Part shown: in pieces, positions 18,460 to 26,564 of the stretch
Layout of the letters: each line of letters begins with the position of its first letter
Numbering within the stretch: the stretch's first letter is position 1
DNA from: Frigoribacterium sp. PhB24
Lineage (GTDB): Bacteria > Actinomycetota > Actinomycetes > Actinomycetales > Microbacteriaceae
Length of the DNA: 64,000 nt
Direction: 5' to 3'
Assembly: GCF_003755185.1 (NCBI RefSeq)
Contig: NZ_RKIC01000012.1
Coordinates: 62,001 to 126,000 of the forward strand
Notes under the pieces: generated by a model
Told to the model about the DNA's origin: nothing
Databases searched by the model: none
What the model saw: the letters and a program-made list of their open reading frames with translations, nothing else
Translations under genes and position numbers: made by a program

Positions 18460-18681
18460 ATGACCGCCCCCACTCCTCCTTCGCCCGGGTTCTACCGCCA
18501 CTTCAAGGGTGGCCGTTACGAGGTGCTCGGTACCGCCCGTCACAGCGAGACCGACGAGCCGCTCGTCGTCTACCGTGCGCTCTACGGCGAGCAAGGGCTC
18601 TGGGTCCGGCCGCTCGCGGCCTGGTCCGAACACGTGCGGCGCGACGGTCACGACGGGCCGAGGTTCGAGCCCGAGGCCTGA
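18460..18681 (+). CDS. DUF1653 small protein
   Basis: 73 residues. The pattern PGFYRHFKGGRYEVLGTARHSET, then VVYRALYGE and WVRPLAAWSEHV is the DUF1653 domain (short pieces quoted). The domain fills the whole protein. Its function is not established in the family. A leaderless promoter fixes the ATG. It stands alone between a divergent esterase and the AI-2E-type transporter 95 bp downstream, separated by a copy of the dispersed GGAGGCGCGG motif. Confidence 0.88.
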   Translation: MTAPTPPSPGFYRHFKGGRYEVLGTARHSETDEPLVVYRALYGEQGLWVRPLAAWSEHVRRDGHDGPRFEPEA

Positions 18682-18776
18682 CCGGGCGACCCGCCCGGTG
18701 AGCCGGGACGAGGAGGCGCGGAGCCCGTCAGTCAAGTCACAGCCGGTTGATAGCCGCGCGGCAGGACACTCGGCTC

Positions 18777-20030
18777 ATGAAGTTCTCACGTCGCTCCCAG
18801 CGCCCCCAGGGTGCGTCCACAGACGGGGCCGCCGCGGACGACGCGACCCGCGCGGCCGCACCGACCGCGGCCGCCACTCCCGCCGGCGACCCGACCCGCG
18901 CCTCCTCGCCCGGAGCTGCGTCGCCCGGAGCCGCGCCGACCGGAGCCGCGCTGCCCCCGGGCATGCTGATCGCGGGCGCCTGGGCCTGGCGTCTGCTCGC
19001 GGTCGCCGCCGCGCTCGCGGTGCTCTTCTGGCTGATCGCGACGCTCGAGGAGATCGTCGTCCCGCTGCTGATCGCGATCCTCGTGTCGGCGTTCCTCGTG
19101 CCGGTCGCCGGGTTCCTGCACCGACACCGCTGGCCGCGCTGGCTCGCCATCGTGGCGGCCCTGCTGGCCGGGGTGGTCGTCGTCGGCGGGCTCGTGCTGC
19201 TCGCCGTGACGCAGATCCGCGCCGGGCTGCCGCAGATCGAGAAGCAGTCCGTGGCGCAGTACGACCAGTTGACGACCCTGCTGCAGGGGCCGCCGCTGAA
19301 CCTCACGAACGCCGACGTCGACGGCTACCTGAAGGACGCCCAGAGCGCGCTGCAGACCGAGAGCAGGTCGATCCTCAGCGGCGTGTTGTCGATCGGCACC
19401 GCGGCCGGGCACCTGCTGGCCGGAGGCCTGCTCACCCTGTTCGCGACGATCTTCCTGATGATCGACGGTCGCGGCGTCTGGGCCTGGACCGTCCGCCTGT
19501 TCCCGAAGGCGGCCCGCCCGGCCGTCGACGGGGCCGGCCAGGCGGGCTGGCACACGCTGACGTCGTTCGTCCGCGTGCAGATCGTCGTCGCCGCCGTGAA
19601 CGCCGTCGGCATCGGTCTGATCGCGTTCTTCCTCGGGTTGCCGCTCGCCGTGCCGATCGCGATCCTGGTGTTCCTGGCGTCGTTCATCCCCGTGGTCGGA
19701 GCGATCGTGACCGGTGCGCTCGCGGTGATCGTCGCCCTGGTCTTCGCCGGGCCGATCCAGGCCGTCGTCATGCTGGCCGGCGTGCTGGTCGTGCACCTGC
19801 TCGAGGCCCACGTGCTGCAGCCGCTGGTCATGGGCTCGGCCGTGCGGGTGCACCCGCTCGCGGTCGTCTTCGCCGTGGCGGGCGGGTCGTACGTGGCCGG
19901 CATCCCGGGCGCGCTGTTCGCCGTTCCGACGGTGGCCGTGCTCAACGTGATGGTCAAGTACGTGGCGACGGGCTCCTGGCGTCGATCGGGCGTCGCGGCC
20001 GACGTCGTCGAGGCGCCCGAGGCGTCGTGA
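18777..20030 (+). CDS. AI-2E/PerM-family transporter
   Basis: About 417 residues. After a 60-residue Ala/Thr/Pro cytoplasmic leader there are roughly eight membrane helices: two pairs before and four to five after a soluble loop containing the ADVDGYLKDAQSALQ helix. The family motif region HLLEAHVLQPLVMG near residue 345 is diagnostic of the AI-2E transporter (UPF0118) group, whose members export small molecules or act as antiporters. The leader contains a dispersed-motif copy read as DPTRASSPGA. ATG 18777 starts immediately before the charged KFSRRSQ segment. After the stop lies an inverted pair of the dispersed motif that may end transcription. Confidence 0.86.
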   Translation: MKFSRRSQRPQGASTDGAAADDATRAAAPTAAATPAGDPTRASSPGAASPGAAPTGAALPPGMLIAGAWAWRLLAVAAALAVLFWLIATLEEIVVPLLIAILVSAFLVPVAGFLHRHRWPRWLAIVAALLAGVVVVGGLVLLAVTQIRAGLPQIEKQSVAQYDQLTTLLQGPPLNLTNADVDGYLKDAQSALQTESRSILSGVLSIGTAAGHLLAGGLLTLFATIFLMIDGRGVWAWTVRLFPKAARPAVDGAGQAGWHTLTSFVRVQIVVAAVNAVGIGLIAFFLGLPLAVPIAILVFLASFIPVVGAIVTGALAVIVALVFAGPIQAVVMLAGVLVVHLLEAHVLQPLVMGSAVRVHPLAVVFAVAGGSYVAGIPGALFAVPTVAVLNVMVKYVATGSWRRSGVAADVVEAPEAS

Positions 20031-20407
20031 TCGTGCGCTGCTGACCCGCCTGGCCCGCGCCTCCTTCGCTGGGATGAGGGAGGCGCGGGTCGATGTCATC
20101 CGCTCGACCGATGCGCCGGACTGCATGGTTCGACAGTGGATTGTGTGGTTCTACTCAGGAAGTCTCTGCATACTCGTCACTTCGCCCGGGCGCGTGCGCC
20201 CCTCCCGATCGAGTCCTGACCCGGTCGGGCAGCCGAGGCGGACGAGTCGAGGCCCCACGGCCTCGCGAGACCGACACCGACCTGTCACGGCCCCACGCCC
20301 CGTCGCGTAAGGACCTGCCACCCGCGAACGCCCCGAGCGTGCGGTGCGGCACCGCCGTGTGCGCCCCGCCCGACCGGAGGCGCGGGTCGGCCGAGCACGA
20401 GGACCAC
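20031..20407. other. 377-bp gap with hairpin, promoter-like sequence and long leader
   Basis: Contains the inverted dispersed-motif pair (20054-20089), then a noticeably less GC-rich stretch with a promoter-like TTCGAC (20129-20134), a 17-nt spacer and TACTCA (20152-20157). This leaves a leader of about 240 nt before ATG 20408. A small hairpin GAGGCC-CCAC-GGCCTC lies inside the leader. I looked for the conserved c-di-AMP (ydaO) core that precedes many actinobacterial cell-wall hydrolases and did not find it. Confidence 0.5.
20054..20089. terminator. Inverted pair of dispersed GGAGGCGCGGG motif
   Basis: CCCGCGCCTCC (20054-20064) and its reverse complement (20079-20089) with a 14-nt loop, 24 bp after the AI-2E-type gene stop. 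It could form a GC stem that ends transcription. Confidence 0.55.
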
Positions 20408-21322
20408 ATGACCCCCGAGAACACCCCCGCCACCGGCGAGAAGTCCGCGACCGCCGAGGCGAACCCGACCGTCGCCGAGGCTCCCGCCACGCGCCGCTCG
20501 CTCGCCGCCGTCCGACGTCGCACCGCCCGTCGCCGCCTGTCGCTGATCGGGGGAGTCGCCGCCGTCGCCCTCGTCGCGGGCACCGGCTTCGCGGTCACCT
20601 CGATGTCGGCCGCCGGCGCGGACACCATCTCGGCGGAGCAGCACGCGGCCGACGTCAAGCAGCAGAAGGTCGACATCGCCACGTCGCTGGCCCAGGCCAA
20701 GGCGCGCTCCACGATCCAGATCGCGAACCAGGTCGTGGCCTCGACCTCGAGCAGGACCGACGCCAGCGAGCTGCAGACCCAGGTCGCCTCGCTCGCCGAC
20801 TACGAGAAGCTCGACGCCTCGACGCTGAACGACCGCGTCGAGAAGACCGCGCTCTCGGCGCAGACCGTGCAGGCCGCCGCCGCCGAGGCCGACCGCCAGG
20901 CCGCTGCCGCGGCCGCCGCCGCGCAGGCCGCCGCCGAAGCCCAGGCCGCTGCCGAGGCGAAGGCCGCCGCAGAGGCCGCCGCCGCCGCCGAGGCCGCTCG
21001 CGCCGCCGCCGACAACTCGGTCGCCGGGGCCAAGGCGACGGCCCAGTCGCTCGCGTCGTCGCAGTACGGCTGGGGCAGCGACCAGTACTCGTGCCTCGTC
21101 TCGCTCTGGACCAAGGAGTCCGGCTGGAACTACAAGGCCTACAACCCCAGTGGCGCGACCGGCATCCCGCAGGCGCTGCCCGGCAGCAAGATGGCCTCGG
21201 CCGGCAGCGACTGGGCGACGAGCGCCAAGACGCAGATCACCTGGGGCCTCGGCTACATCAAGTCGGTCTACGGCACCCCTTGCGGCGCCTGGTCGCACTC
21301 GCAGTCCGTCAACTGGTACTGA
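20408..21322 (+). CDS. Secreted transglycosylase-like / aggregation-promoting-factor-like protein
   Basis: 304 residues. A cytoplasmic Arg-rich segment is followed by one hydrophobic signal/anchor (about residues 55-75). Next is a long Ala/Glu/Gln coiled coil (about 90-205). The C-terminal domain of about 90 residues has WGSDQYSCLVSLWTKESGWNY and NPSGATGIPQALPG, the lysozyme-like SLT pattern with the catalytic Glu in KESGWN, as in surface aggregation-promoting factors. It probably acts on peptidoglycan at the cell surface. ATG 20408 has GAGGA 5 nt upstream. An open frame extends upstream but lies in the leader. Confidence 0.85.
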   Translation: MTPENTPATGEKSATAEANPTVAEAPATRRSLAAVRRRTARRRLSLIGGVAAVALVAGTGFAVTSMSAAGADTISAEQHAADVKQQKVDIATSLAQAKARSTIQIANQVVASTSSRTDASELQTQVASLADYEKLDASTLNDRVEKTALSAQTVQAAAAEADRQAAAAAAAAQAAAEAQAAAEAKAAAEAAAAAEAARAAADNSVAGAKATAQSLASSQYGWGSDQYSCLVSLWTKESGWNYKAYNPSGATGIPQALPGSKMASAGSDWATSAKTQITWGLGYIKSVYGTPCGAWSHSQSVNWY

Positions 21323-21375
21323 GCAGGGCTCGCCGGTCCCGCCCGAACCCGGCGGGGGTCTCGGGATGCACCACC

Positions 21376-21432
21376 TTCTGGACGTCGCACCACGGATATC
21401 CGTGGTGCGACGTTCGTGCGTGGTGCGATGCC
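21376..21432. repeat. Three-arm palindromic element, copy 1
   Basis: Contains a perfect 30-bp palindrome at 21383-21412 (CGTCGCACCACGGAT and its reverse complement), followed by a further copy of the right arm (CGTGGTGCGATGCC). The same layout with paired base changes recurs at 46483-46541. It lies between the convergent transglycosylase and lipoprotein genes and probably acts as a two-way terminator. Confidence 0.75.
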
Positions 21433-21452
21433 GCTCCGAGGGGGCTCGGTGG

Positions 21453-21755
21453 CTAGTTCTGCGGGGGGATGGTCTGCCGGTCGGTGGGCTTGTCGGTCGT
21501 GACGGGGGTGGGGCGCGGTTCCGGGCTGGTCGGGCTCGGAGTCGGCGTCACGGTGCCGCCGGTGGGGGGTACGGGCGCCGGAGTCGGGGTCTCCGGCGTC
21601 GACGACGGGCTCACGCTCGGGCTGACGGTCACCACGGGGTCGTCGTCGTTACCCCCGCAGGCCGTCAGCATCCCCACCGCGAGCACGACCGTCGCCGCGG
21701 CCGCACCTGTGCGCCCGGTCGTCCTCGGTCGTCCACGCTTCGTCGTCGTCCCCAT
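21453..21755 (-). CDS. Small Pro/Thr-rich lipoprotein
   Basis: 100 residues. KRGRPRTTGR charge cluster, hydrophobic stretch and lipobox LTAC (Cys near residue 33) mark a lipoprotein. The mature part is a Pro/Thr/Ser-rich tail without a recognisable domain, as in cell-wall-spanning spacers. Its first 107 bp, which encode the signal peptide, overlap the 3' end of the ABC ATPase gene in another frame on the same strand. It follows the bacteriocin operon directly and may be co-transcribed; any role in immunity is guesswork. Confidence 0.7.
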   Translation of the reverse strand: MGTTTKRGRPRTTGRTGAAAATVVLAVGMLTACGGNDDDPVVTVSPSVSPSSTPETPTPAPVPPTGGTVTPTPSPTSPEPRPTPVTTDKPTDRQTIPPQN

Positions 21756-22488
21756 GTCGGGAGCCTACGCGCGGCCTGACGACGGCCGTGGCCCCGTCGA
21801 GCTCGAGTACTCGTTCGCTCGCGGCGACCACCTGCACGTCGTGGGTTGCCACGATGACGACGGCGCCGTCGTCGGCCAGTTGGCGAAGTACGTCGAGGAC
21901 CACCTCCGCATTCGCGTCATCGAGCGCCGCGGTGGGTTCGTCAGCGAGGACGACCCGGGGCTCGTGCAGAACGAGGCGGGCCAGAGCGACCCTCTGTTGC
22001 TCACCCCCGCTCAACCGGGACACCTTCGTCGTCTCGACCCCCTCCAGGCGAATTCGTCGGAGGGCAGCGGATCGTCGCCTGGCCCGCTCTCGTGACGCGA
22101 CCCTCTGGGCAGTGAGGGCGACGTCGAGGTTCTGGGCGACGGTCCAGCCGTCGACGAGGCCGTAGCCCTGGAAGAGGAACCCGAAGACGTCGCGATGCAG
22201 ACGTCGTCTGGCCCGACCTCGCGCACGGCTGAGTTCGGCGCCCTCGTAGGCGATCGACCCCGATGTCGACGGTTCGAGCAGCCCCAGGCAATGCAGAAAG
22301 GTGGACTTCCCCACCCCGCTAGGGCCCACGATCGACGTCGTGGTCCCAGCGTCGAACGTCACGGTGACGTCCTGCCAGAGCATTCGCCCCGAACGGGCCT
22401 TCGACAGATCTGCGACGACCAGAGACGATCGGGCACTGCCGGATGACGCCGGGCTGGGGGTCGTGGACGGGGCATCAGGACGCACCAT
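21649..22488 (-). CDS. ABC transporter ATP-binding protein of bacteriocin-type locus
   Basis: 279 residues. Walker A GPSGVGKST, signature LSGGEQQRV, Walker B VVLADEP and the H-loop ATHD are all present and ordered, as in MacB/LolD-like and lactococcin-972-associated ATPases. ATG 22488 has a strong AAGGAGA 7 nt upstream. It overlaps the membrane-protein gene by 14 nt. The last 35 or so residues are Arg/Asp-rich and run through the start of the lipoprotein gene to a rare TAA stop, so the C-terminus may be a read-through extension after loss of an earlier stop. Partner: the 7-TM-type protein upstream. Confidence 0.88.
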   Translation of the reverse strand: MVRPDAPSTTPSPASSGSARSSLVVADLSKARSGRMLWQDVTVTFDAGTTTSIVGPSGVGKSTFLHCLGLLEPSTSGSIAYEGAELSRARGRARRRLHRDVFGFLFQGYGLVDGWTVAQNLDVALTAQRVASRERARRRSAALRRIRLEGVETTKVSRLSGGEQQRVALARLVLHEPRVVLADEPTAALDDANAEVVLDVLRQLADDGAVVIVATHDVQVVAASERVLELDGATAVVRPRVGSRHGDDDEAWTTEDDRAHRCGRGDGRARGGDADGLRG

Positions 22489-24577
22489 GGATGTCTCCTT
22501 CGGTTGGGCGCCGACCGGTTCTCGTGCCGGTTGGCGAGGCCGTCCCTCGCGAGCGACCTTCACACCAGAGGGCCGTCGGCCAGGCCAGGAGGACGAAGGC
22601 TGCGGCGAGTGCCAGGCCGGCGGTGACCGTTCGTGCCATGGGGATCTCGGGCATGGTCATCTGCTGGGGGCTCAGGAAAGAGGCGAAGGGCGCCGCGCCG
22701 CCGAGCGCACCGATGAGGATCATCATTCGCCCGTGGCGACGGAACGGGCCGAGGCCGTGGATGCGCCGGACGGACAGTGATAGGGCACGAGAGCGGACGG
22801 ACGCCCAGACGAGGAGGAGGACCATCGCAGCAGCCGACAGGGAGCACAGCCACAGCGTGACGAGTGATTGGTCCCTCCAGGCGCGCCATTGCGGCACGAG
22901 CGAACCGGTCTCGTCCCGGACCTCCGTCTGGGCGAAGACGAGATCGCGGATGCCGTGTTCCTCGAGCGCTGTCTCGAGCTCGTCCTGCGAACCGATGTAC
23001 AACTCGTCGCCCGTGCTCATGGCTGCCAGGTGGTAGTCAACGCTGAGGACTCGCCGGCTCGGGGGGATGACGACCACCACGGGGTCGACGAGTACGTCCT
23101 CGCCCGTATCCGTGCGCGGATAGGCCGTCAGCAGAGGGAGCTCGAAGGGGGAGCGATACGTCTGGACGGAGACGGCTGCGACGGGGACCCCGGCGAAGCA
23201 GTCGGCGTCGGGGCAAGTGAATCGCGTCTCGACCTCGCGCTGGAAAGCTACGAATTCTCCTACGCTGAACTCGAGAGCCCCGGCCTCGGGTGCCAGACCG
23301 GAGGGCACGAGGACCCGCACCCGGTCATGGGTGCCGCCGACGAACTCGTCGACCCCGCTCGGTGCCTGTGATGCCACCTGCTGCAGGTAGGTGCTGTTGA
23401 CCACCACGCAGTCGACCGGCAACGAGAGGCCCAGGCATCCGGGGTCGAGGTAGTTCAGCAGGAGGTGGCCGGTCGCCTCCTCACTGGCGACGAAGCGGGA
23501 CCAGCCGGGTGCCTCACGCTCCACGACGGAGTCCTCCGTCGCCCGCAATGAGATGATCCGGGCCGATCGATCGCGCCAGGAGTCGTGCTTCACCGTGGCG
23601 GCGAGGAGACCGGCGTCGGCTTCCGCCAGTGCCTCCGTCGCGGCGAGCATGGATGCCCCGACGGCCAGGAGGGTGGCGCCCGCGGCCACCCCGAGGATCG
23701 TCCCCGTGCGGCGGTCGTGAGGCCGCAGCGCCGGTCGTGACTCGCCGTGGGTCGCGAGGGCCGCGAGCGTGGTGATCGCGATCATGGTCCCTCCGGACAG
23801 CGCCGTGATCTGCGCCACGAGGAGACCGGTCGGACCGATGGTCTGTCGGGAGCCCCACGCGAGGGTGGCCGTCGCCAGCCAACTGAGCCAGGTCGTCGCC
23901 CACAAGGCCACGACGAACGTCGCCGTCTTCACGAGGTCACCGCCCGACACCACGCAGCGGGAAAGCCCGTGGACGCGACGAGCCCGTCGTGAGCCGGCGG
24001 TCAGAGACCAGGCTGCCGCCGACGTCGCGAACAGGAAGGCGGCGACAGCGACCACGAGGAGGGGCGGGACCACCGTGACGGCTTGCGCGGCAGTCGCTGC
24101 TGCATCGTTCCACACGACCTCCGCCGTGAATCCGTCACGGCGGAGGTCGTCAGCGGAGCGTTCGATGTCGCCGTCGGAACCGAAGACGGTCCACTGGCCG
24201 TAGATCGTGTCGACGCCGGCCTCGAGGACGCAGGTCTGCGTCGATGCGAGACGGGTGCCGAAGTCGGGAACGTGCCTACCCGGTACCAGGGCGTCGGGCG
24301 CCCCGGGCTGGCCCATGAAACCAGGGGAGAGGATGAGGGTGCGTCGGACGCCGTCCGGGGTCGCATCGAAGGTCACGAGAGCCGCGGCCAGGTCGTTGCC
24401 CTCGAAGTCCGCGACCACGGTCGCAGGTTCGTTCTGGCCACCTGGTCCCGACGTGATGTGGATCTGGGCGGGAGCCGACAGGGGGAACAGCTCTTCGGTC
24501 CTCTCGGCGATGAGGTGTGCGGCGACGACCGAGACCATCGACACGAGGACGAGGGAGGTCCGGAGGATCACGTGCAT
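22475..24577 (-). CDS. Bacteriocin-associated integral membrane protein (putative immunity/export)
   Basis: 700 residues with an N-terminal hydrophobic helix, a cluster of three to four helices (about 165-315), a large soluble domain with several Cys (DPGCLGLSLPVDC, FTCPDADC) and three C-terminal helices. This resembles the 7-TM bacteriocin-associated family found beside lactococcin-972-like genes. It would pair with the ABC ATPase encoded next, overlapping by 14 nt, to form an exporter or immunity complex. Sequence alone does not separate those roles. ATG 24577 has AGGAAG 6-7 nt upstream. It begins 76 bp after the precursor gene stop. Confidence 0.75.
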   Translation of the reverse strand: MHVILRTSLVLVSMVSVVAAHLIAERTEELFPLSAPAQIHITSGPGGQNEPATVVADFEGNDLAAALVTFDATPDGVRRTLILSPGFMGQPGAPDALVPGRHVPDFGTRLASTQTCVLEAGVDTIYGQWTVFGSDGDIERSADDLRRDGFTAEVVWNDAAATAAQAVTVVPPLLVVAVAAFLFATSAAAWSLTAGSRRARRVHGLSRCVVSGGDLVKTATFVVALWATTWLSWLATATLAWGSRQTIGPTGLLVAQITALSGGTMIAITTLAALATHGESRPALRPHDRRTGTILGVAAGATLLAVGASMLAATEALAEADAGLLAATVKHDSWRDRSARIISLRATEDSVVEREAPGWSRFVASEEATGHLLLNYLDPGCLGLSLPVDCVVVNSTYLQQVASQAPSGVDEFVGGTHDRVRVLVPSGLAPEAGALEFSVGEFVAFQREVETRFTCPDADCFAGVPVAAVSVQTYRSPFELPLLTAYPRTDTGEDVLVDPVVVVIPPSRRVLSVDYHLAAMSTGDELYIGSQDELETALEEHGIRDLVFAQTEVRDETGSLVPQWRAWRDQSLVTLWLCSLSAAAMVLLLVWASVRSRALSLSVRRIHGLGPFRRHGRMMILIGALGGAAPFASFLSPQQMTMPEIPMARTVTAGLALAAAFVLLAWPTALWCEGRSRGTASPTGTRTGRRPTEGDIHGAS

Positions 24578-24653
24578 CGAGGCTTCCTGACGGGGAGGTC
24601 GAGTGGGGTCGGGAGTGGTGGCGCGTCACGCGGCGCGGGACGCGCCACGCAGC

Positions 24654-25040
24654 TCAGCTCGTGATGCGGTAGTACGCGTAGTCCACTCGATTCGGGGTGG
24701 CGGTGCCGTAGGCGAACGACCACTGGCCCGGGCTCGTGTTCGCACTCTGCGTGATGCGGCCGGCGGCCGTCTTCACCGAGGACCCGTGCCACCTGCTGCG
24801 GTGGAAATAGTTCGAGTACAGGCGAGGCTTCGTGCCGTAGGTCCAGGACGACTCGACCACGAAGCCTCTGCTGCGGACGCTCGCGGTCGTCCCTCGCGTG
24901 CCGGACTGAACCGCCATCGAGCCGGACTCGACGACCGTCGATTCAGGGGCGGACAGTGCTTCTGCGTTCGCCGCCGTCGTGCCGGTCACCAGCAGAGCGA
25001 CTGCGAGAGCGCCGGTGGCGAGAGGGGAGAGGATCTTCAT
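24654..25040 (-). CDS. Lactococcin 972 family bacteriocin precursor
   Basis: 128 residues. The signal peptide KILSPLATGALAVALLVTG ends at a likely ANA-EA cleavage site near residue 26. The mature half shows the lactococcin-972 pattern: SSWTYGTK, then YSNYFHRSRWHGSSVKTA, then aromatic-rich DYAYYRITS at the end (pieces quoted). Family members are secreted and block septum formation by binding lipid II in related cells; activity here is untested. AGGAAGG precedes ATG 25040. An 11-bp palindrome (ATGTCAGACAT, 25111-25121) lies in the promoter region. The mature protein is longer than the 66-residue lactococcin 972. Confidence 0.8.
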   Translation of the reverse strand: MKILSPLATGALAVALLVTGTTAANAEALSAPESTVVESGSMAVQSGTRGTTASVRSRGFVVESSWTYGTKPRLYSNYFHRSRWHGSSVKTAAGRITQSANTSPGQWSFAYGTATPNRVDYAYYRITS

Positions 25041-25245
25041 GCGGTGCCTTCCTGGAGGGGTGAGCATCTGCTCGACCCACCCAGGAAAGCATCGATATGT
25101 GATCTGCGCAATGTCAGACATCGACCTGTGGACAACCGTCTTCACGACGTCCGTTCGGTGCGAGTGCGGAACGGGGCGCTCACCGGTGGCCCCGTAGTAA
25201 CGTCGATCGTCGTCCGCGAACGACCTCGACCTCAGCGCTCCTGCG

Positions 25246-25542
25246 TCAGACCGCCCCGACCAGCGTCCACGCCCCGCCGTCGCGCCGCGTGACCCGACCC
25301 TGCACGACGTCGGCCAGCTCGCCCACGGTCGCCTCGACGACGGCCCCGATGCGGTGCGCGGGCTCGTCGGCTGCGCACTCGTACCGCACCACCAGCCGAG
25401 GTTCGCCCCGCACGAGGGTGACGTCGCTCGCCTCGACCGTGGTCAGCCCCGCCGCACTCGCGGCGGCCGCGGGCAGCACGGAGTCGGGCCGCACCCCGGG
25501 TCGCAGGGTGCCGACGGTGAGCGTGACGCGGTACGAGGGCAT
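25246..25542 (-). CDS. Small hypothetical protein
   Basis: 98 residues from ATG 25542; no family recognised. The sequence alternates hydrophobic strands (YRVTLTVGTL, RLVVRYECA, RIGAVVEATVG) with a helix-like DSVLPAAAASAAGL, suggesting a small alpha/beta fold. It is transcribed away from the transglutaminase-like gene with 113 bp between. An open frame continues upstream to 25635 but has no better start. It could be a false gene, though codon use matches neighbours. Confidence 0.5.
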   Translation of the reverse strand: MPSYRVTLTVGTLRPGVRPDSVLPAAAASAAGLTTVEASDVTLVRGEPRLVVRYECAADEPAHRIGAVVEATVGELADVVQGRVTRRDGGAWTLVGAV

Positions 25543-25655
25543 GCGCTCATCCAACCCGGCGCCACCGACATCGCGCCGTGGTCCCAGCAGGGTCGCAGCG
25601 CCTTCACGGCACACCCCGAAACACGCCCGACTCACGACCGTGCCACCCTCTCGTC

Positions 25656-26504
25656 ATGAAGCGCACCGCGTCCGCCCGGCTCGAGTTCGACGTCGACGGC
25701 CCCGCCGAGTTCGTCCTGTCGATCGCCGCCTCGCGCGACTACGCCGCCACGACCCTCGGCCGCCCCGCCGGCACCGCAGGCCCCGCCGACTCCGCCCGCA
25801 TCACCGAGGAGGCGCTGGTCGTCACCCAGCACGGCGCGCCCCTCGTGGTCCGCGAGCTGCACGACCACCACGGCACCCTCCTCCACCTGTGCGACGTCGG
25901 GGCCGGCCGGGTCACGGTCAACTACCGGGTCGTCGTCGACGGTCGCCTCGACGAGCCCCCCGTCGACGAGCTCGATCTCGTGCGGTACCGCCGTCCGAGC
26001 CGCTACTGCGAGTCCGACACCCTCAGCCCCACCGCTCGCGCCGAGTTCGGCTCGCTCGAGGGTCGCGAGCTGCTGGCTGCGGTCGCGACGTGGGTCGGCT
26101 CGCACCTGGCCTACGTGCCCGGGGCCAGCGCCCCGACCGACGGTGCCGTGCAGACCCTGCTCGACCGGCAGGGCGTCTGCCGCGACTACGCCCACCTCGT
26201 CATCGCCCTGCTGCGCGGGCTCGACGTGCCCGCACGGCTGGTCAGCGTCTACGCCCCGGGCCTGTCACCGATGGACTTCCACGCCGTGGCCGAGGCCTAC
26301 GTCGACGGTGCCTGGCACGTGGTCGACGCCACCGGGCTGGCCCCGCGGCAGACGCTGCTCCGCATCGCGACCGGCCGGGACGCCTCCGACACGGCGTTCC
26401 TGTCGAGCCACGGCGGCCGGGTCACGGTGGCGGGGATGCAGGTCGGGGCCGTGGCCGACGAGTTGCCGCGCGACGACGTGAGCACCTTCGTCAGCCTCGG
26501 CTGA
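25656..26504 (+). CDS. Transglutaminase-like protease/peptidase family protein
   Basis: 282 residues. An N-terminal beta-rich part is followed by a transglutaminase-like core with the full Cys-His-Asp triad: GVCRDYAHL (Cys near residue 173), DFHAVAEAYV (His) and VVDATGLAP (Asp). Family members include cysteine peptidases and cyclases; no substrate can be deduced. ATG 25656 is preceded by CACCCT at -12 to -7, a weak form of the leaderless -10. It stands alone, convergent with zwf. Confidence 0.86.
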   Translation: MKRTASARLEFDVDGPAEFVLSIAASRDYAATTLGRPAGTAGPADSARITEEALVVTQHGAPLVVRELHDHHGTLLHLCDVGAGRVTVNYRVVVDGRLDEPPVDELDLVRYRRPSRYCESDTLSPTARAEFGSLEGRELLAAVATWVGSHLAYVPGASAPTDGAVQTLLDRQGVCRDYAHLVIALLRGLDVPARLVSVYAPGLSPMDFHAVAEAYVDGAWHVVDATGLAPRQTLLRIATGRDASDTAFLSSHGGRVTVAGMQVGAVADELPRDDVSTFVSLG

Positions 26505-26564
26505 CCGCCCGCCGGCACCGCGCCTCCTGCGCTCGGCCCGGCACCCGCCCGGCACCCGCCTGGA

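Noticed and set aside
20158-20407. c-di-AMP (ydaO) riboswitch ahead of the transglycosylase-like gene
   Set aside because: The conserved core words of that riboswitch are absent; only a small hairpin is seen.
25041-25245. Clear -35/-10 promoter for the bacteriocin gene
   Set aside because: Several partial matches (for example TGTCTG-N17-TATCGA) but none convincing, so not annotated.
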